From Camarhynchus parvulus (Eukaryota > Chordata > Aves > Passeriformes > Thraupidae), in assembly GCF_901933205.1 (NCBI RefSeq), contig NC_044572.1:29660501-29724500 (forward strand): a stretch of DNA of 64,000 bases. The letters are read 5' to 3'. Below the pieces are notes generated by a model, which worked only from the letters and a program-made list of their open reading frames with translations, was not told the DNA's origin and made no database searches. The first letter of the stretch is position 1. Every line of letters starts with the position of its first letter. Below, in pieces: positions 59,566 to 64,000 of the stretch. The position numbers and the translations under genes were made by a program.

Positions 59566-61556
59566 TGGTGAATCTACATATGTAGTATGTATAAAAGAAA
59601 GGTTAAACAGTACAAAGGTGAACTTATAACTGAACCGACACATATCCTACTCTCAGCTACACCTGGTCTGTTGCCCAGTATAAGCTAAATTAATGGAAAA
59701 ATGCCATACTATGGTCACAGGTTAGAATATTATTGCTGGAACAGTAATGAATGGTTATTAACTTTTACCCATGAGGTGCTCATGTTTCACCATGGTGTGG
59801 GTCATACACTGTACAAACACAGTTGTAATGTCCCTGTCAGGATTGCTAACTGGCTGCTCAAGCCAGTTGGAGTGAGTTTAGGCAACGTGTACTTAAATTT
59901 CTCTTTAAACGTCATGGCCTGGAAATGGTGAGCACACCCCCACAGGTGGTGACACTAAACAAGCAGTATCAGTCACAGGGAGCTGATAGAGGATGGGTGT
60001 TCCCATTCTCCTGCTGGCACAGCTCCAGCTGATGGCTTGATGATAATGTGGCTCTATCTTGGCATTCAAATGCAATATGCTCATTTACAATTGCTCTTTT
60101 TAAAATTTTTTTCTGGAGGTGGCATAAGCAATGCTATCCCAAATCTTGTGAAATACTTAGTGGTGAAAATGTTGATGTATGTTTCAGCAATGCTTGGCAC
60201 AGAGGTGCAGGAGCTGGGACAGAGCAGCCTTCTCTCATTTGCCCTCCCTCTCCACAGGGTCATTCCAGCAGCTGTCAATGGCTGAAACAGAAGCAAGCTT
60301 AAGCAGTGTGGTCTTTCTGCATCCAGCTGTTCCCTGTATCTAGCTGTATCACTTGGAGATTCCCTGGGAGGCAGGGAGTACCCACATAGTCAAGTCAAAG
60401 GTAGTCTAATCTCTGTGTGTCAAAAAAGTTGTGTGGAAAAAGATGGAGATGTGAGTGTGATCTGAAAGCAGATCACTTAAAAGTAGGCCACTACATGAGG
60501 AGCCATACATAAGTAAAAAATGCATATACTAGAGTTCCTGTGTCAATTATCTTTAGGAGCCATTTCTGCTTTTAACATGTCTGAATGAGAAGAAAAATTA
60601 AGGTGTAATTTCTTGGTTTGTGTTGAGAGACTTGTAGCTATCCTGCTGTAGCTAGCTAGGATTTCAGAGCTGGATGCACTGACTCATTACAAGCGCCAGC
60701 AGGCTGGGATTTCAGTTCCTGCCCTCCTATTCTGTATCGTGCAGCTGCTGGAGCTGCAGAGCAAACAGGCAGCTGGTGGAGACCTGCCTGCGACCAGCAG
60801 CCTCCCACATTCTGCAGGTGTTGCTGGGCAGAAGTAGCCAGAGACCAGCTGGTAGCACCCACCTCCTTTCTGGAATGAGTGGAGGGAATATAAATCAGCA
60901 GCACAGGGAGAATGGAGGAAATGCCTGTCTTTGCTTGGCTATTGTGGAGCTCTGCTGTTTGCTGGATTGGTTAGCAGGCCTGAATCTAAGCTGCTAGTTC
61001 AGGACACAGTGTTGATCCCTCCAGTGATCCTAAATTTTAAATGTCAAATATCAAAAAGTTAAAAAGCAAACTGAAGGTAGTGAATAGCAGTCATGTAGAT
61101 GATGTCAGTTATTTGGAGAGAAGAAATTATTCAATGCTATATTCATGTGGCTGGAACATGCCAAAAGACCACAGACATGGGAGTCAGTAATTTTTGCTGC
61201 TATTTTCATTTCAGGTTTGTATGGGAGGCACTACTTTCACCTCATTCATATGAGGATTGAATAATAAACTGTAGACTGCTTATAAGCTCTACTATCTGTT
61301 CTACCTCCCTGTACTTTCTAACTAAAGATCCTAAAAAAGCTAAAAATTATTTGCAGTTTTGGATGAGCTTCATGTGGACGCTTGGATATTGCAAATGTCA
61401 CAATGCGTGTGTGCAGAGCTGTTCTCTATGGTTAGGAGCTGAGACCTTTGGCATGATCTCCTATAAAGTCTTTCTTTTTTCCTCCTCTTTTAGAAGAAAA
61501 AGAACCTATCAGACGGTGGGTTCAGCTGAGGATGCCTTCATAGTTTTGAGAGGTGT

Positions 61557-61592
61557 TCCTTACACTTCTGTTTCCTTACACTTCTGTTTCTT
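61557..61592. repeat. 16-bp tandem duplication (TACACTTCTGTTTCCT)
   Basis: Two adjacent direct copies, the second with a change at its end. Visible directly; isolated in intergenic DNA. Confidence 0.75.
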
Positions 61593-62291
61593 CTTTCTAT
61601 TGACCAGTAAGATTGTCACACCTGTATTTCCTTGCCAACTTCCTGGTTGATGTGTGCATGAGATCAGCATCTAGCTTGCTTGACTGTGTTTCTCATGTGG
61701 CTGTTACACAGAACCAGTCCTACATTTGGTCTTAACTGTCCTGGCTCAGCCCAAAGAATAAATAACATTCTTATAGCTGGTAGATTAGAGTCATCATAAA
61801 AGTCTAATAATTGCTGTAAGAAGTAGCAAGCTGCATCTTGAACTTTGAGACCCTCCTTTTGTGATTGACACTGCTATGTCAATGAAACTTAAGCATGAAT
61901 GCACCATAATAATAAGAATTTTCCAACCGTCTCCTTGACTCAGTCAGATTGGTTGTGAAATAAAACTACCCCATTTCCTTCTGTTAAATACAGAAAATGT
62001 AGGAATTTAAAACTCTCATACGAATAGCTCTACCTTTTAACTATTTCAGTTGCAGGCTGTAAGAGTTTCTGGGAGATGCCATTGTGAGGCACTCCAGCAA
62101 AGTTAGTCATTTGTTGTTGAATGTGCATTTGTCTAGCAGAGCTTGGGTCTACATTACTCACAGGCTTTTTAGTTCCTTTGGATTTGAGAAATGAGAAAAA
62201 ATAATTTAATTCAAGAAATCTTTTTCAGGTAACTGACACATGCCTTGAAGTCTAAAGATGCTTAAAGGGGCACATGGTGTGAGTTTTGGGG

Positions 62292-62373
62292 GGGTCCTCC
62301 TCAAGGACAAGAGTTGAACTTTGATAATCTTTGTGGGTCCCTTCCAACTCAGCATATTCTATATTTCTATAGT
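62292..62373 (+). mobile_element. CR1 3' tip, sense
   Basis: GAGTTGAACTTTGATAATCT, TTGTGGGTCCCTTCCAACTC and AGCATATTCTATATTTCTAT match the last about 80 bases of CR1 ('ttggacttgatgatccttgtgggtcccttccaactcaggatattctatgattctatg'). Confidence 0.82.
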
Positions 62374-64000
62374 CAGATTAAAAGAATAAAGATGTTAATT
62401 TAAAAGAAGTGTTAAATTCACAAAGGTCTGAAAAAATGAAACTGGTGTTTTGTGTTTACAGGTAATTTAAATTGAAAAGCAAAATTGTTCCAGGGGTGTT
62501 ATTCTTACTGCACAATCATAAGGTTTTCTTCCTGTCACTAGCGTTGCTCATGTAAAGAAAAATTACTCCTTTTGCTCTGCAGCACCTGATTCTATTAGCA
62601 AGGACCCCTTCAGGAAAGTCTCAAGAGTTTTGCCTTCATGAGAACCATATTGCTATGTTTACTTCCTGCGGCCTGTTTGGTGAGCAAACGTTTTGTAAGC
62701 TCATACAGCGGTCTGGTTCACACTAAGCAGGCAGACTTCAGCTTCCAAATTCTATGTGCATCTATCTTACTACTATTTCTAAAAATTTTAAAGTCAAGCT
62801 TGATTCTTGGCCCCTTGTCAAAAGGTCATTGTTTAACTTTTGTACAGTAATGTTAATGTTAAGTCAGCCCTTAAGTGAATCTCAAACTGAACACCCTTTG
62901 CTTTTTCTGACTGCATCAGCTGGTATGATAAATGCAGCTCGCCTTGCAAACTGCTTTATATAGAAACTTTGCTAGATAAAATGCTTTGGTTGAAGTGGAA
63001 GATACATTGTGCTGGAGTTGAATTCTGTAAAGCCTTCTAACCAGTTCCAGAACAGGGCTGCTCTCCAATTTGCTCGGTTTCAGTGAAATCTGCCTTGTGT
63101 GTGAGTCTCGCCCAGGATGACTCGCAGAGCTGGCGAGCAGGAATCTCTAATAGCAGTAGCCCTGGGTGTTGGTTCTCTGCTCTGTGGCACCATAGCAATT
63201 GGGAGTGGCTTTGTTTAATTAATAATCAAAATATCCTACTTGCTACCTTTAGTTTGACTAGGGAAGTGGAGAGGTAGAGAGAGAGAGAGCAAACCTACCT
63301 GTGGCTTATAACAGTAATGAGGTTTAATATATACAGCAGAAAGAAGACAAAGCATTTATTCTATCCATGAAGGAAGATACCCTTTTACTTTCTCTTTGTG
63401 TGTTCTATGCAAGTGGTGTTGCATTCTGAGTGTGTTGGAGACAGCACCCTAATGCAGGCATGCAGCTCTCAGTCAGCAAAGCTGAGAGGGATGAAGGTTA
63501 GTGCTGGGTTTACTGGATATAAACTAAATGCAAACAGAAGCTCTACCCTACAGTTTTGGGGGTTTTGTTATATTATTCTACCTTTTAAAGATTGTGTTAT
63601 TCACCTGTTCATGCTCAGTGATGAATTTAGCAAAGATATTAATGAAAGACCCACCAACATCTCTTTGCCCATTTGCAACAGGTGCCAGGGTTGATATTTT
63701 GGAAAATAAACACATATTTGAAGGCTAGAGTAGGAAAACTTTTTCTTTGTTTCGGTGAAGCTATCCCTGCCCTTGGGCCTCTTCATAGGTTCTGCACCAT
63801 GCAACTTCAAAATAACAGTGGAGTCAGATTCAGACAATTTTTTTAATCATTCATTCATTTAATATCTTTTTTTCTCAGACTTCTGCAGAACGATGAAGAC
63901 TATGATTTAGGCAAGCTTTTTGGAAGGGGTGACTGGGGATCCAGGGAGTTATTTGTTGTCAACCAAACATGTTAAACAAAGAAAGTAACTTTAAAAAAAA

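Larger units (their letters stand above)
52803..64000. other. Intergenic region upstream of AGR2
   Basis: About 11 kb with no recognised exon. It holds CR1 copies at 58.6-59.26 and 59.29-59.56 kb, a CR1 tip at 62.3 kb, T runs near 57.55, 58.15 and 58.17 kb, a 16-bp tandem duplication at about 61557-61590 and a short (AG)n at 63275-63290. In human the next genes on this side are AGR3 and then AHR. I found no AGR3 exon here. Confidence 0.7.

Noticed and set aside
1..64000. CRISPR arrays, bacterial operons, tRNA or rRNA genes, proviral LTRs
   Set aside because: None is visible. The window is ordinary vertebrate DNA with spliced genes; no spaced identical repeats, tRNA cloverleaf boxes or paired LTRs were found by eye.

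Overview
This is vertebrate nuclear DNA, most likely from a bird. Coding sequence is split into short exons with GT/AG junctions. Between the exons lies AT-rich DNA whose only recognisable interspersed repeats are CR1-type LINE 3' fragments ending in the avian ATTCTRTG-like tip; I see no L1, Alu or other mammalian SINE. The gene order BZW2 - TSPAN13 - AGR2 matches the conserved tetrapod block at human 7p21.1. I cannot name the species.

Layout. 1-9.54 kb: last three coding exons and 3' UTR of BZW2 (+), an eIF5-mimic translation regulator. 9.55-26.5 kb: intergenic, with one clear CR1 copy near 20.5 kb, a CR1 tip at 26.4 kb, and a small hydrophobic ORF near 15.9 kb. 26.54-27.48 kb: CpG island holding the TSPAN13 promoter, a four-copy 37-bp minisatellite and TSPAN13 exon 1. 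27.06-42.35 kb: the rest of TSPAN13 (+), six coding exons, with an 11.4-kb first intron carrying three antisense CR1 fragments. 42.35-47.6 kb: TSPAN13 3' UTR and a convergent intergenic stretch that includes an unexplained 263-codon open frame. 47.6-52.8 kb: complete AGR2 (-), one non-coding and seven coding exons, with a TATA-like box. 52.8-64 kb: intergenic DNA upstream of AGR2, with two adjacent CR1 copies near 59 kb and a CR1 tip near 62.3 kb.

How the genes relate. The three genes are neighbours by conserved synteny and do not form a pathway. BZW2 acts in the cytoplasm on translation initiation, TSPAN13 is a membrane tetraspanin, and AGR2 is an ER-resident protein disulfide isomerase relative. 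TSPAN13 and AGR2 are convergently transcribed. All exon limits were set by reading the frame through splice sites by eye. Homology calls rest on remembered human sequences, not a search. No exciting undescribed system was found; the best leads are the 46.8-47.6 kb open frame, the promoter minisatellite and the 62-codon hydrophobic ORF.
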